DNA of 64,000 nt from positions 5,547,501 to 5,611,500 of the forward strand of contig NZ_CP108423.1 in NCBI RefSeq assembly GCF_035917235.1, read 5' to 3'. A program made the translations under genes and the position numbers. Below the pieces are notes generated by a model, which had not been told where the DNA came from, searched no databases, and saw only the letters and a program-made list of their open reading frames with translations. The stretch's first letter is position 1, and every line of letters begins with the position of its first letter. Origin of the DNA: Streptomyces sp. NBC_01294. Its GTDB lineage: Bacteria > Actinomycetota > Actinomycetes > Streptomycetales > Streptomycetaceae. Positions 8,985 to 19,747 of this stretch are shown piece after piece.

Positions 8985-10049
8985 TCAGTGCTCGCTGTCG
9001 AGGTGGGCCATCTGGGCGGCCGGGTACCGCTCGCCGGCCGCGGAGCCGGCGGGCACGGCCGCCTCGATGGCGGCCAGGTCGGCGCCGCTGAGGGTGACGT
9101 CCATGGCACCCAGTGCCTCGGAGAGCCGGTCCCGGCGGCGGGCGCCCACCAGCGGCACGATGTCGACGTCGTGCCGGGGGCCCTGCGCGAGAACCCAGGC
9201 GATGGCGGTCTGGGCGACGCTCACGCCCTTGTCGTCGGCGACCTTGCGCAGCGCGTCGACCAGGTCGAGGTTCCGGTCGAGGTTGTCGCCCTGGAAGCGC
9301 GGGCTCATGCCGCGGAAGTCGCCGGGGGCCAGCGCGCGGTCGCGGGTGAAGTGGCCGCTGATCAGGCCGCGGGACAGCACTCCGTACGCCGTGACGCCGA
9401 TGCCGAGCTCGCGGGCGGCCGGCAGGATCTCGTCCTCGATGCCGCGGGAGATCAGCGAGTACTCGATCTGGAGGTCGGAGATCGGGGCCACGGCGGCGGC
9501 ACGGCGCAGGGTGTCCGCGCCGACCTCGGAGAGGCCGATGTGGCGCACGTGTCCGGCCTGGACCGCCTCGGCGATGGCCCCGACGGTCTCCTCGATCGGC
9601 ACGTCCGGGTCCACGCGGGCGATCCGGTAGATGTCGATGTGGTCCCGGCCGAGCCGCTGGAGGGAGTAGGCCAGGAAGTTCTTCACGGCCTCGGGCCGGC
9701 CGTCGTACCCGGTGAAGCCGCCCTCCACCGTGCGCAGGGCGCCGAACTTGACGCTGGTCAGCGCCTGCTCGCGGGCCGCGGCGGGGGCGGTGCGCAGGGC
9801 TTCGTTGATCAGCAGTTCGTTGTGGCCCATGCCGTAGAAGTCGCCGGTGTCGAGCAGTGCGTGGGTGCCGTCGGGGACGGCGTCCAGGTAGGCGTGGATC
9901 GTCGCGATGGACTCGGCGCGGTCGGCCTCCCCGTAGAGGGCGGACATCCCCATGCAGCCCAGCCCCAGCGGGAAGACGGAGGGGCCGGTGCTGCCGAGGG
10001 TGCGGCGGGCCGCGGTCGCGGTTGCGTGGATGCTCTCGTTCTTCGTCAT
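8985..10049 (-). CDS. Aldo/keto reductase
   Basis: An NADPH-dependent (alpha/beta)8-barrel oxidoreductase of 354 residues. Visible signatures are LGLGCMGMS near the N-terminus, the active-site DTGDFYGMGHNE with catalytic Asp and Tyr, and the cofactor-binding LVGARRRDRL near the C-terminus, the arrangement of the AKR11/AKR13-type group. The substrate is unknown; a role in aldehyde detoxification is only inferred. The start is the ATG at 10049 (MTKNES); an upstream ATG at 10094 would run into the inverted repeat. The tetR gene follows in the same operon. Confidence 0.9.
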   Translation of the reverse strand: MTKNESIHATATAARRTLGSTGPSVFPLGLGCMGMSALYGEADRAESIATIHAYLDAVPDGTHALLDTGDFYGMGHNELLINEALRTAPAAAREQALTSVKFGALRTVEGGFTGYDGRPEAVKNFLAYSLQRLGRDHIDIYRIARVDPDVPIEETVGAIAEAVQAGHVRHIGLSEVGADTLRRAAAVAPISDLQIEYSLISRGIEDEILPAARELGIGVTAYGVLSRGLISGHFTRDRALAPGDFRGMSPRFQGDNLDRNLDLVDALRKVADDKGVSVAQTAIAWVLAQGPRHDVDIVPLVGARRRDRLSEALGAMDVTLSGADLAAIEAAVPAGSAAGERYPAAQMAHLDSEH

Positions 10050-10064
10050 GGAACGAGAATGACA

Positions 10065-10100
10065 TGACGAGTGACAGATTTCAATATCTGTCACTCGTCA
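10065..10100. promoter_or_regulatory. 15-6-15 inverted repeat, candidate TetR operator
   Basis: TGACGAGTGACAGAT, six A/T-rich bases and its exact reverse complement lie 15 bp before the aldo/keto reductase start and just after the DoxX stop. The low-GC centre argues for an operator more than a terminator. Confidence 0.5.
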
Positions 10101-10103
10101 GGG

Positions 10104-10448
10104 TCAAGAGAGGATCCGCAGGGCCAGGGCCGCCGCCGCGACCAGGGCGAGCACGGCCGCCGGTGCGAGCTCGTAGTCCTTGACCCGGAGGTGGCTGATG
10201 ACGGCGCCGATGAAGTAGAGGGTCACGCCGGCGGCGGCGGCCACGCCCAGCGGAGTCACCCACAGGCCTGCGACCAGGCCGATCGCCCCGGCGGCCTTGA
10301 GGCCGGCCAGGCGCGGCAGCCAGGAGTCCGGGACCTGGACCCTCTGCATGTTCGCGACGATCTGGTCGTTGCGCTGGAGGGTGAAGGTGGCGGAGGCGGT
10401 GAGGGCGAGGGCGAGCAGGGTGCCGACGACGGCGTAGGCGATGAACAT
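10104..10448 (-). CDS. DoxX-family membrane protein
   Basis: A 114-residue protein with four predicted transmembrane helices (AYAVVGTLLALALTASATF, GAIGLVAGLWVTPLG, AGVTLYFIGAVISHL, LALVAAAALALRIL), the size and layout of the DoxX/DoxD-like group. Biochemical role is uncertain; relatives are linked to redox or thiol stress. The start is the ATG at 10448, with GGAG eight bases upstream; the frame is open to 10481. It is divergent from a MarR gene, which is likely its regulator. Confidence 0.8.
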   Translation of the reverse strand: MFIAYAVVGTLLALALTASATFTLQRNDQIVANMQRVQVPDSWLPRLAGLKAAGAIGLVAGLWVTPLGVAAAAGVTLYFIGAVISHLRVKDYELAPAAVLALVAAAALALRILS

Positions 10449-10478
10449 GGAAATCTCCAACGGTAGAAGTTGTGAAAC

Positions 10479-10525
10479 CATTGAATAGCATCAACGATAT
10501 GAGAGATGCAATCGTTTCCCGGTTG
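10479..10525. promoter_or_regulatory. DoxX/marR divergent operator-promoter region
   Basis: This A/T-rich gap contains nested inverted half sites: GCATC with GATGC, and AACGAT with ATCGTT. They sit between the two divergent starts, where a MarR dimer would be expected to bind. Confidence 0.35.
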
Positions 10526-10526
10526 T

Positions 10527-10532
10527 TACGAT
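10527..10532 (+). promoter_or_regulatory. -10 box of leaderless marR promoter
   Basis: TACGAT, seven bases, then ATG at 10540. It supports that ATG over the one at 10531, which lies inside the hexamer. Confidence 0.45.
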
Positions 10533-10539
10533 GTGGACC

Positions 10540-10995
10540 ATGACGGCAGACCAGGACGGATCGCACCCTCCGCAGCGGCTGGGCCTGTTGCTGGCCTGGC
10601 ACGGGTCGGTCACCCAGACCCGGATGAAGCGGGCGCTCGGCGCGGCCGGGCTCACCCCGAGGCACGCGATGACGCTGATGCACCTGGAGGACGGCCCCAT
10701 CAGCCAGCGGGCCCTCGCCGAGCGGCTGGAGGTGGACCCGAGCGTCCTCGTCGGGATCCTGAACGACCTGGAGGGCGAGGGCCTGGCCGAACGCCGCCGG
10801 GACCAGGCCGACCGCCGTCGCCACAACGTGGCCATCACCAGTGCGGGGGAGGCCGTCCTCGGCAAGACGAACGCCGCCCTCGACGAGGTCGAGAGCGTCA
10901 TCTTCGCGGGCCTGTCGGCCCAGGAGTGCGACCTCCTGCGCGGCCTCCTCGGCCGGGTGAACACCTCGGCCGAGGACTTCAACTGCGACGAGTAG
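10540..10995 (+). CDS. MarR-family transcriptional regulator
   Basis: A 151-residue winged-helix regulator. The recognition region (ISQRALAERLEVDPSVLVGILNDLEGEGL) and the wing (ERRRDQADRRRHNVAIT) are plain. A single Cys lies in the C-terminal helix (EECDLL-like context), and another ends the protein, so thiol sensing cannot be excluded. It is divergent from the DoxX gene and probably represses it and itself. The ATG at 10540 is chosen from the -10 box spacing; the ATG at 10531 would add three residues. Confidence 0.87.
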   Translation: MTADQDGSHPPQRLGLLLAWHGSVTQTRMKRALGAAGLTPRHAMTLMHLEDGPISQRALAERLEVDPSVLVGILNDLEGEGLAERRRDQADRRRHNVAITSAGEAVLGKTNAALDEVESVIFAGLSAQECDLLRGLLGRVNTSAEDFNCDE

Positions 10996-11038
10996 ACGCG
11001 TAGACGCGTAGACGACTGGGCGAGTAGACGACCAGGCG
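10996..11038. repeat. Short GTAGACG tandem repeat
   Basis: Four copies of GTAGACG, two of them in an 8-bp register, fill the short gap between the convergent marR and MFS genes. No function is evident. Confidence 0.4.
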
Positions 11039-11041
11039 CGG

Positions 11042-12490
11042 TCAGGCGCGCGGGGACCCCGCCGCCGCGGAAGGGCTGACGGGCTCCTCCAGGGTGCGGG
11101 CCGTGCGCTCCGCCGTCGCGCGGGCCCAGCTGCCGCTCGTCGCCGCGCCCACGACCAGGACGAGCGCGCCGCAGACCGTGATGATCCACCAGGCCGGCTG
11201 GGCCGCCGCGGAGAAGTCGGCACCGCCCGCCAGCCCGGCCGCCAGGACGGAGCCGATGACCGCGACGCCCAGCGTGCCGCCGGTCTGCCGGCTGGTGGAG
11301 GCGATGGCGGCCGCGACGCCCGCCTGGGAGCGCGGCATCCCGGACACCGCCGTATTGGTGATCGGCGCGTTCACCATGCCGAAGCCGAGCCCGAACAGCA
11401 CGTACCCCGTGAACAGCAGCGGGGTGGACGTCTCGGCCTCGAACAGGGCGAACAGCAGCCCGCTGCCCGCCATCGCGACGCCCGCGATCAGCAGGCAGAT
11501 CCTGGGTCCCCGGCTGCCCACCAGCCGCCCCGCCAGCGGAGCGAACAGGACGGTCAGCGCCGCCATCGGCAGCATGTAGAGCCCGGCGTTCAGGGCGCTG
11601 AGCCCCAGTACGTCCTGGAGGTAGAGAGTGTTCAGGAAGAGGAAGCCGGCCAGCCCGGCGAACGCGCTGATCGCGATCACGGTCGCCCCGCTGAAGGGCG
11701 CGCTCCGGAAGAACCGCAGATCGATCAGCGGCTCCTCGCGCCGGGGCTCGTAGACCAGCAGCCCCACGAGCGAGCCGACGGCCACCACGGCGCATCCCAG
11801 GATCAGCGGCGAGCGCCAGCCGGCGGTCGGGGCCTCGATGATCCCGTACGTCAGGCTGCCGAGCAGGCCCATGACCAGCACCTGCCCCACCGGGTCCGGG
11901 CGCCGCGGCCGGGCCGCCCGAGACTCGGGGATGTGGCGCAGGGTCAGGAAGAGCGCCGCCAGCCCGATCGGCAGGTTGATCAGGAAGATCGAGCGCCAGC
12001 CCACGGTGTCCACCAGGACCCCGCCGATCAGGGGGCCCGCGGCCATGGAGACACCGCCGACCGCGCCCCACACGCCGATCGCCCGGGCCCGCTGGGCGGG
12101 ATCGGTGAAGGTGTTGGTGATGATCGACATCGCCACCGGGTTGAGCATCGCGCCGCCGACGGCCTGGACCATCCGGAAGACGATGAGCCAGTTCAGGCTG
12201 GGGGCGAGCGAGCACAGCAGGGAACCGGCGGTGAAGGCCACCAGGCCCGCCACGAACACCTTGCGGCGGCCGATCCGGTCGGCCGTGGAGCCCGCGAGCA
12301 TCAGCAGCGAGGCCAGCACGAGGGTGTACGCGTCGATGGTCCACTGCAGCCCCGCGACCGAGGCGTCGAGATCCCGGCGCATCGAGGGCAGCGCGACGTT
12401 GAGCACGGTGTTGTCGAGGCTGACGATCAGCAGGCTCATGCAGCAGATCGCCAGGACGAGCATGCGCTGCCGGTGACTCGGCTCGATCAT
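11042..12490 (-). CDS. MFS transporter, DHA2 (14-TM) drug exporter type
   Basis: A 482-residue proton-driven exporter. It has motif A-like GSTADRIGRRKVFVAG, the early SLDNTVLNVALPSM typical of EmrB/QacA relatives, and about 14 hydrophobic segments. The C-terminus is Ala/Ser-rich. The start MIEPSHRQ at 12490 is preferred: TAGCAT lies seven bases upstream on the minus strand, and longer in-frame starts would run into the divergent dusB gene. Substrates are unknown. No linked regulator is adjacent except the convergent marR. Confidence 0.9.
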   Translation of the reverse strand: MIEPSHRQRMLVLAICCMSLLIVSLDNTVLNVALPSMRRDLDASVAGLQWTIDAYTLVLASLLMLAGSTADRIGRRKVFVAGLVAFTAGSLLCSLAPSLNWLIVFRMVQAVGGAMLNPVAMSIITNTFTDPAQRARAIGVWGAVGGVSMAAGPLIGGVLVDTVGWRSIFLINLPIGLAALFLTLRHIPESRAARPRRPDPVGQVLVMGLLGSLTYGIIEAPTAGWRSPLILGCAVVAVGSLVGLLVYEPRREEPLIDLRFFRSAPFSGATVIAISAFAGLAGFLFLNTLYLQDVLGLSALNAGLYMLPMAALTVLFAPLAGRLVGSRGPRICLLIAGVAMAGSGLLFALFEAETSTPLLFTGYVLFGLGFGMVNAPITNTAVSGMPRSQAGVAAAIASTSRQTGGTLGVAVIGSVLAAGLAGGADFSAAAQPAWWIITVCGALVLVVGAATSGSWARATAERTARTLEEPVSPSAAAGSPRA

Positions 12491-12497
12491 GCCGCCG

Positions 12498-12503
12498 ATG
12501 CTA
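12498..12503 (-). promoter_or_regulatory. -10 box of leaderless MFS promoter
   Basis: TAGCAT on the minus strand, seven bases before the ATG at 12490 and 28 bp from the divergent dusB -10. Confidence 0.4.
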
Positions 12504-12530
12504 CGTCCGCCCCACCCCCTCGGCATGCGG

Positions 12531-12536
12531 GACAAT
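12531..12536 (+). promoter_or_regulatory. -10 box of leaderless dusB promoter
   Basis: GACAAT six bases before the ATG at 12543, in the same context as at recO. Confidence 0.5.
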
Positions 12537-12542
12537 GGGCGG

Positions 12543-13685
12543 ATGACCACGCTCCCCCCGCCCCTTGCGATCGGCCCGCACACCGTGCAGCCCCCGGTGG
12601 TGCTCGCACCCATGGCCGGCATCACCAATGCCCCGTTCCGTACCCTGTGCCGCGAGTTCTCGGGCGGCAAGGGGCTGTTCGTGAGCGAGATGATCACGAC
12701 GCGCGCCCTGGTCGAGCGCAACGAGAAGACCATGCAGCTGATCCACTTCGACGCGACCGAGAAGCCCCGCTCGATTCAGCTGTACGGGGTCGACCCGGCG
12801 ACGGTCGGCAAGGCGGTCCGCATGATCGTCGAAGAGGACCGCGCCGACCACATCGACCTCAACTTCGGCTGCCCGGTCCCCAAGGTGACCCGCAAGGGCG
12901 GCGGATCGGCCCTCCCGTACAAGCGCAACCTGCTGCGCGCGATCCTCCGCGAGGCCGTCGCCGGCGCCGGCGACCTGCCGGTGACCATGAAGATGCGCAA
13001 GGGCATCAACGACGACCACCTCACCTACCTCGACGCCGGCCGGATCGCCGTCGAGGAGGGGGTCACGGCCATAGCCCTGCACGGCCGCACCACCGCCCAG
13101 CACTACGGCGGCACCGCCGACTGGGACGCCATCGCGCGGCTCAAGGAGCACGTGCCGGAGATCCCCGTGCTCGGCAACGGCGACATCTGGTGCGCCGAGG
13201 ACGCGCTGCGCATGGTCCGCGAGACCGGCTGCGACGGCGTGGTCGTGGGCCGGGGCTGCCTGGGGCGGCCGTGGCTGTTCAACGACCTGGTGGCGGCCTT
13301 CGAGGGGCGCCCGGAGGACTTCCACAAGCCCACGCTGCGCGAGGTCTCGGCCACGATGCTCCGCCATGCACAGCTGCTGGGGGAGTGGATCGGTGACGAG
13401 GCGCGCGGGGTGATCGACTTCCGTAAGCACGTGGCCTGGTACCTCAAGGGCTTCGCCGTCGGGTCCGAGATGCGGGGCAAGCTCGCGGTCACCTCTTCGC
13501 TGGCCGAGCTGGACGCTCATCTGAGCGAGCTGGATTTGGATCAGGGATGGCCCGAGAGCGCGGACGGCCCGCGGGGCCGGACGTCCGGAAACAACCGAGT
13601 TGTCCTGCCGGACGGCTGGTTGAAGGACCCGTACGACTGCGCGGGCGTGAGCGAGGACGCAGAACTGGACACCTCCGGAGGCTGA
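12543..13685 (+). CDS. dusB: tRNA-dihydrouridine synthase (DusB type)
   Basis: An FMN enzyme that reduces uridines in tRNA D loops with NADPH. The 380-residue protein has the barrel start LAPMAGITNAPFRTL, the active-site block DLNFGCPVPKVTRKGGGSAL with catalytic Cys, MKMRKGI, the FMN-phosphate HGRT and GNGDIW motifs, and the C-terminal helical RNA-binding domain. The start is the leaderless ATG at 12543; the frame is open to 12489. A hairpin terminator lies 86 bp downstream. Confidence 0.93.
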   Translation: MTTLPPPLAIGPHTVQPPVVLAPMAGITNAPFRTLCREFSGGKGLFVSEMITTRALVERNEKTMQLIHFDATEKPRSIQLYGVDPATVGKAVRMIVEEDRADHIDLNFGCPVPKVTRKGGGSALPYKRNLLRAILREAVAGAGDLPVTMKMRKGINDDHLTYLDAGRIAVEEGVTAIALHGRTTAQHYGGTADWDAIARLKEHVPEIPVLGNGDIWCAEDALRMVRETGCDGVVVGRGCLGRPWLFNDLVAAFEGRPEDFHKPTLREVSATMLRHAQLLGEWIGDEARGVIDFRKHVAWYLKGFAVGSEMRGKLAVTSSLAELDAHLSELDLDQGWPESADGPRGRTSGNNRVVLPDGWLKDPYDCAGVSEDAELDTSGG

Positions 13686-13770
13686 CAAATCGCCCTCCGT
13701 TGTGCGTGATATACGCCACGCATGGGAAGGGTTTCGCTCAGATGAGCACCGAAGTCACGGGTAAGACTTT

Positions 13771-13799
13771 CAAAGGGTGGCACTGGGTGCCACCCTTTG
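13771..13799 (+). terminator. dusB terminator
   Basis: A perfect 12-bp stem, CAAAGGGTGGCA with TGCCACCCTTTG, and loop CTGGG, followed by T-rich sequence. Confidence 0.85.
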
Positions 13800-13976
13800 T
13801 GTGTTCAAGTCTTGAAGGCAAATGTATCGATGATCGCTCATCCGGGCGTGATCAGGCCTCAAAGCGACCCTCACCCTTCGGGGTGTGAAGGCTCATCCGG
13901 GTTTCTGACTACCCATGAGTTACTTTCGATCTGCTGGCGCACGGGTGGTTACAGCCGTATGACGACCAAGTGGACG

Positions 13977-14001
13977 TACCCAGAAGCCTTCGATCTGGGT
14001 A
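13977..14001 (+). ncRNA. Hairpin in the ppdK 5' leader
   Basis: TACCCAGA and TCTGGGTA form a perfect 8-bp stem with a 9-nt loop, 48 bp before the ppdK start. A related string, CTTTCGATCTGCTGG, occurs 60 bp upstream at 13923. The hairpin could serve in control of ppdK expression; the function is inferred. Confidence 0.4.
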
Positions 14002-14049
14002 TGTTCCTGGCCGTCAGGGCAGCCACCGAGCCTCGAGGAGTCGAGACCC

Positions 14050-16758
<2,709 letters not shown>

Positions 16759-16814
16759 CACCCCGGCCCCACCAAGGGCCCCATAGACCGCGCCTGCCCC
16801 CGGGTTCCCTGACT

Positions 16815-16841
16815 GCCCGGTGGCGGGCGCGCCTATTTTTT
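16815..16841 (+). terminator. ppdK intrinsic terminator with T tract
   Basis: GCCCG-GTGG-CGGGC is followed within seven bases by a run of six T, unusual in this genome and close to a classical rho-independent terminator. Confidence 0.65.
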
Positions 16842-16867
16842 GTGTTCAACAAATCTTTACGCCAGCA

Positions 16868-16899
16868 GGCGGTGGACGGATCCCCACCCGTCCACCGCC
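16868..16899. terminator. Second hairpin downstream of ppdK
   Basis: A perfect 12-bp stem (GGCGGTGGACGG with its complement) and an 8-nt loop. There is no T tract. Confidence 0.55.
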
Positions 16900-16910
16900 G
16901 CTGTCATTCT

Positions 16911-17011
16911 GCCGGGCACGTCGGCGCTTCCCGGTGCGACCGACCGCCAGGCCCCGCAAAGCCCCCCACGGCCTTCGCGGAGCGTTTCGGTCGCACCGGA
17001 GTGTGCCCGGC
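16911..17011. repeat. Long interrupted inverted repeat
   Basis: GCCGGGCAC (16911-16919) plus CCGGTGCGACCGA (16931-16943) are matched by TCGGTCGCACCGG (16987-16999) plus GTGCCCGGC (17003-17011), enclosing about 43 bp. It lies upstream of the ArsR-like gene. Confidence 0.6.
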
Positions 17012-17144
17012 GGAGTACAGGATTTCGGTTGTCACGCCCCTGCCGAAAGGGGTTTCAACTGTGGCCGAAAGGGCGTGGTGACCACGTGTGACGGCGTGCA
17101 TACTCATGGAGCGGGGGGATTGCGGTTGCACAGGTGGGGGTTCG

Positions 17145-18143
17145 GTGCTGCGTATCCATTTCACTGGAGTGGACCTGGCACGCGTACGGATGGCAGGGCG
17201 TCCCGATGCGTTGTGGGAAACGATTCTCAGCTTTCACCGCTTAAGAGACCGGCGCGATGCCCGGTTGTTCGGTGAATGGCGGACGGAAACCCGGAGCAGG
17301 TTGAATAGTGAAACACGCACGCTCGGTATGCTCATACCGAGTCGTGGTTATTTCCCCGATTTCCTGACCCCCGTGGAGGGGCAGTACGGGTGGGACGTGG
17401 GCCTCGACGCGCTGCGCGGGATCCGTCCCGAGCGGATGCGGCGCGAGCTGCAGCTGCTGGGCGCCGGTGCGCCGATGACGCCGCGGCTCCGGGAGTTCAT
17501 GGACGACGGCGGCAAGCAGCTGCCGCGGCTCATGGGCGAGCTGCGCGCGTACCACCGGGCGGCCGTGGAGCCGTACTGGACGCACATCCAGGCCCAGATC
17601 GAGGCCGAGCGGGCCGCGCGCGGCCGGGCCCTGCTGGACGGGGGCGCGGACGAGCTGCTGGCCTCGCTGCCGCCGATGCTGCGCTGGCGGGCTCCGGTGC
17701 TGGAGTGCGACTACCCGGTGGACCGGGACGTACGGCTGCGGGGGCGCGGGCTGCTGCTCCAGCCGTCCTTCTTCTGCCGGCGCACCGCGGTGACCCTGCA
17801 CGACCCGGAGCTGCCGCCGGTGCTGGTCTATCCGGCCGCCGCGCAGCTCGCCTCGGCGCCCGCGGGGGGCGAGGGGGGCCGGCCGGTGGAGGAGCAGCGC
17901 CAGCGCACCCTGGGCAGGCTGGTCGGGCACACCCGGTCGGTCGTGCTGCGGGCCATAGGGGACGGGGCGACCACCAGTGAGCTGGCCCGCCGGGCCGGTG
18001 TCTCGCTGGCCTCCGCGAGTCAGCACGCGTGCGTGATGCGGGAGGCGGGGCTGGTGACCACGTTGCGCCGGGGGAACGCGGTGCTGCACACCGTGACGCC
18101 GTTGGGGGCTGCGCTGCTCAAGGGGGGTGCGGTGGCCTCGTGA
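17145..18143 (+). CDS. ArsR-like winged-helix transcriptional regulator
   Basis: A 332-residue protein of a Streptomyces-rich regulator group. The long N-terminal part (LRIHFTGVDLARVRMAG, then PDALWETILSFHRL) resembles the DUF5937 domain, and the last 80 residues are an ArsR-type winged helix (TTSELARRAGVSLASASQHACVMREAGLV). The frame is open to 17088, but a GTG at 17145 behind GGTGGGGG gives the family N-terminus. No metal-binding Cys pair is seen, so it is not an obvious metal sensor. The target is unknown. Confidence 0.78.
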   Translation: MLRIHFTGVDLARVRMAGRPDALWETILSFHRLRDRRDARLFGEWRTETRSRLNSETRTLGMLIPSRGYFPDFLTPVEGQYGWDVGLDALRGIRPERMRRELQLLGAGAPMTPRLREFMDDGGKQLPRLMGELRAYHRAAVEPYWTHIQAQIEAERAARGRALLDGGADELLASLPPMLRWRAPVLECDYPVDRDVRLRGRGLLLQPSFFCRRTAVTLHDPELPPVLVYPAAAQLASAPAGGEGGRPVEEQRQRTLGRLVGHTRSVVLRAIGDGATTSELARRAGVSLASASQHACVMREAGLVTTLRRGNAVLHTVTPLGAALLKGGAVAS

Positions 18144-18242
18144 ACGTGCCGCACCCCGGCGGGGTTGACTCCCGTCGGGGTGCGGTGCGGTCCCGGTGGT
18201 GCGGTGCGGCGCCGTTGCGGGGGCGCTGCCCCCGGGCCCCCG

Positions 18243-18455
18243 CGCCTCAAACGCCGGCGAGGCTGAAAGATCGCCTCAAACGCCGGCGAGGCTGAAAGAT
18301 CGCCTCAAACGCCGGCGAGGCTGAAAGATCGCCTCAAACGCCGGCGAGGCTGAAAGATCGCCTCAAGCGCCGGCGAGGCTGAATGTGGCCCGGCGGGGCT
18401 GAATGTGGCCCGGTGGGGCTGAGGGTGGCCCGGTGGGGCTGAGAGTGGCCCGGGG
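18243..18455. repeat. Tandem array of a dispersed Streptomyces palindromic repeat
   Basis: Five units of 29 bp start at 18243, 18272, 18301, 18330 and 18359. Each contains CGCCTCAAACGCCGGCGAG plus GCTGAAAGAT and can fold through GCCTC/GAGGC around CGCCGGCG. The array then passes into four roughly 20-bp units (GCTGAATGTGGCCCGG-like, 18378-18455). It fills the gap between the ArsR-like gene and the PhoX-like gene. Related units lie near 24931, 55470 and 57311. Confidence 0.9.
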
Positions 18456-18461
18456 TGGATT

Positions 18462-19622
18462 TCAGGTGCGGAAGGGGCCCGTCACCTCGTAGGTGATGCC
18501 GCCGGACGAGCTGCCCGTCGTGCCGCGCTGGCTGGAGAAGTAGAGGCGGTTGCCGGCGGGGGAGAAGGCGGGGCCGCAGATCTCCGAGGAGGACTGGCCG
18601 GTGATCCGCAGGAAGGGGGCCACCACGTCGTCCGGGGTGATCACGCAGATCTCCATGTTGCCGCCGTCCTCGGCGACGTAGAGGTCGCCGTACGAGGAGC
18701 CGGTGACGTTGTCGACGCCGGTCAGCGGGGCCGCGCCGCCGGGCACGAGCGAGTCGTCGTAGGCCAGCTCGTAGGTGTTGTTCGTGAGGTTGAGCTGCCA
18801 GACCCGGTTGTCGCCCTTGGTGGTGAACCAGACCGTGTTGTTGGCGTAGTGGCAGCCCTCGCCGCCGTTGAACTTCTTCGAGCCGGAGACCTGGCTGCGG
18901 GTCGCGGTCGGCGAGCCGTCCGGGTCGGGGACGTTGGCCCAGGTGAAGGAGCCCGAGGTGGCGGTGCCGGCCTTGAGGACCTGGAGGGTGCCGGAGGAGA
19001 GGTTGCCCCAGGTGGTGGGGATGAACCGGTAGAAGCAGCCGCTCGACTCGTCCTCGGTCAGGTAGATCACCTGGCGCACCGGGTCGGCGGCGGCCGCCTC
19101 GTGCTTGAAACGGCCCATCGCGGGGCGCTGTACGGACGCGTTCACGCCGTACGGGTCGGTCTCGTAGACGAAGCCGCGGTCGACCTCCTCGCAGGACAGC
19201 CAGGTGTTCCACGGGGTCTTGCCGCCCGCGCAGTTCTGCCGGGTGTTGGAGAGGATCCGGTAGGCGCCGGTGACGGTGCCGGAGGAGTTGAACTTCACCG
19301 CGCTCGCGCCGCCGGAGGGGTTGATCTCCGAGTTGGACACATAGATCCAGCCCGAGCCGTCGACGAAACACGCACCGCCGTCGGGGGCGTTGTGCCAGGT
19401 GTACGAGGTACCGCTGACGGTCTGGCCCGAGCGGGCGATCACCCGGCTGGTGAAGCCGCTGGGCAGCATGATGCCGTTGGAGTCCGCCGAGCCGAGCGCC
19501 CCGTAGGGTCCGGCACCGGGCTGGGCGGGCGCCGCGTAGGCCGCCCCGTGCATCAACGTGCCGCCGAAGGCGGCGGCCGACGAACCGATCACTGCGCCGC
19601 GCAGGAAGGTACGACGTTCCAC
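18462..19622 (-). CDS. Tat-exported PhoX-like (DUF839) phosphatase-family protein
   Basis: A 386-residue secreted protein. The N-terminus has a twin-arginine signal (RRTFLRG), a hydrophobic core and an AYA-AP-type cleavage region. The mature part holds beta-propeller-like repeats and the PhoX markers PWNTWLSCEE and TEDESSGCFYRF, plausibly Ca/Fe-binding acid residues and Cys. It would hydrolyse phosphate esters outside the membrane; activity is inferred from family only. The GTG at 19622 is chosen for AGGAG six bases upstream; a longer frame to 19751 has no support. Confidence 0.85.
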   Translation of the reverse strand: MERRTFLRGAVIGSSAAAFGGTLMHGAAYAAPAQPGAGPYGALGSADSNGIMLPSGFTSRVIARSGQTVSGTSYTWHNAPDGGACFVDGSGWIYVSNSEINPSGGASAVKFNSSGTVTGAYRILSNTRQNCAGGKTPWNTWLSCEEVDRGFVYETDPYGVNASVQRPAMGRFKHEAAAADPVRQVIYLTEDESSGCFYRFIPTTWGNLSSGTLQVLKAGTATSGSFTWANVPDPDGSPTATRSQVSGSKKFNGGEGCHYANNTVWFTTKGDNRVWQLNLTNNTYELAYDDSLVPGGAAPLTGVDNVTGSSYGDLYVAEDGGNMEICVITPDDVVAPFLRITGQSSSEICGPAFSPAGNRLYFSSQRGTTGSSSGGITYEVTGPFRT

Positions 19623-19747
19623 GGTCACTCCTGTGGGAGGAAGGCCCCGCGGCCGGTCGGACGCGGGGTCGCATGCGTCGAGGAACCTAGGGGGCGCCAG
19701 TTGACGTGGCGCCAACTCCTCATTACGCACGAGCGACCGCTCGACGT

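Larger units (their letters stand above)
13686..14049 (+). other. Gap between dusB and ppdK (structured leader)
   Basis: Contains the dusB terminator, a small CACCC-TTCG-GGGTG hairpin at 13872-13885 and the conserved-looking ppdK leader hairpin at 13977-14001. A 48-codon open frame starting at 13742 crosses the terminator and is not credible as a gene. Confidence 0.6.
16759..17144. other. Gap after ppdK with several inverted repeats
   Basis: Holds a ppdK terminator candidate at 16815-16841, a second perfect hairpin at 16868-16899, and a long imperfect stem-loop at 16911-17011. No convincing coding frame lies here. Confidence 0.6.

Noticed and set aside
13742..13888. 48-codon frame starting MSTEVTGKTFKG after dusB
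   Set aside because: It runs straight through the dusB terminator stem and has no family resemblance.
18243..18455. CRISPR-like regular repeats
   Set aside because: Units are contiguous with no unique spacers and no cas genes; this is a tandem array of a palindromic repeat.
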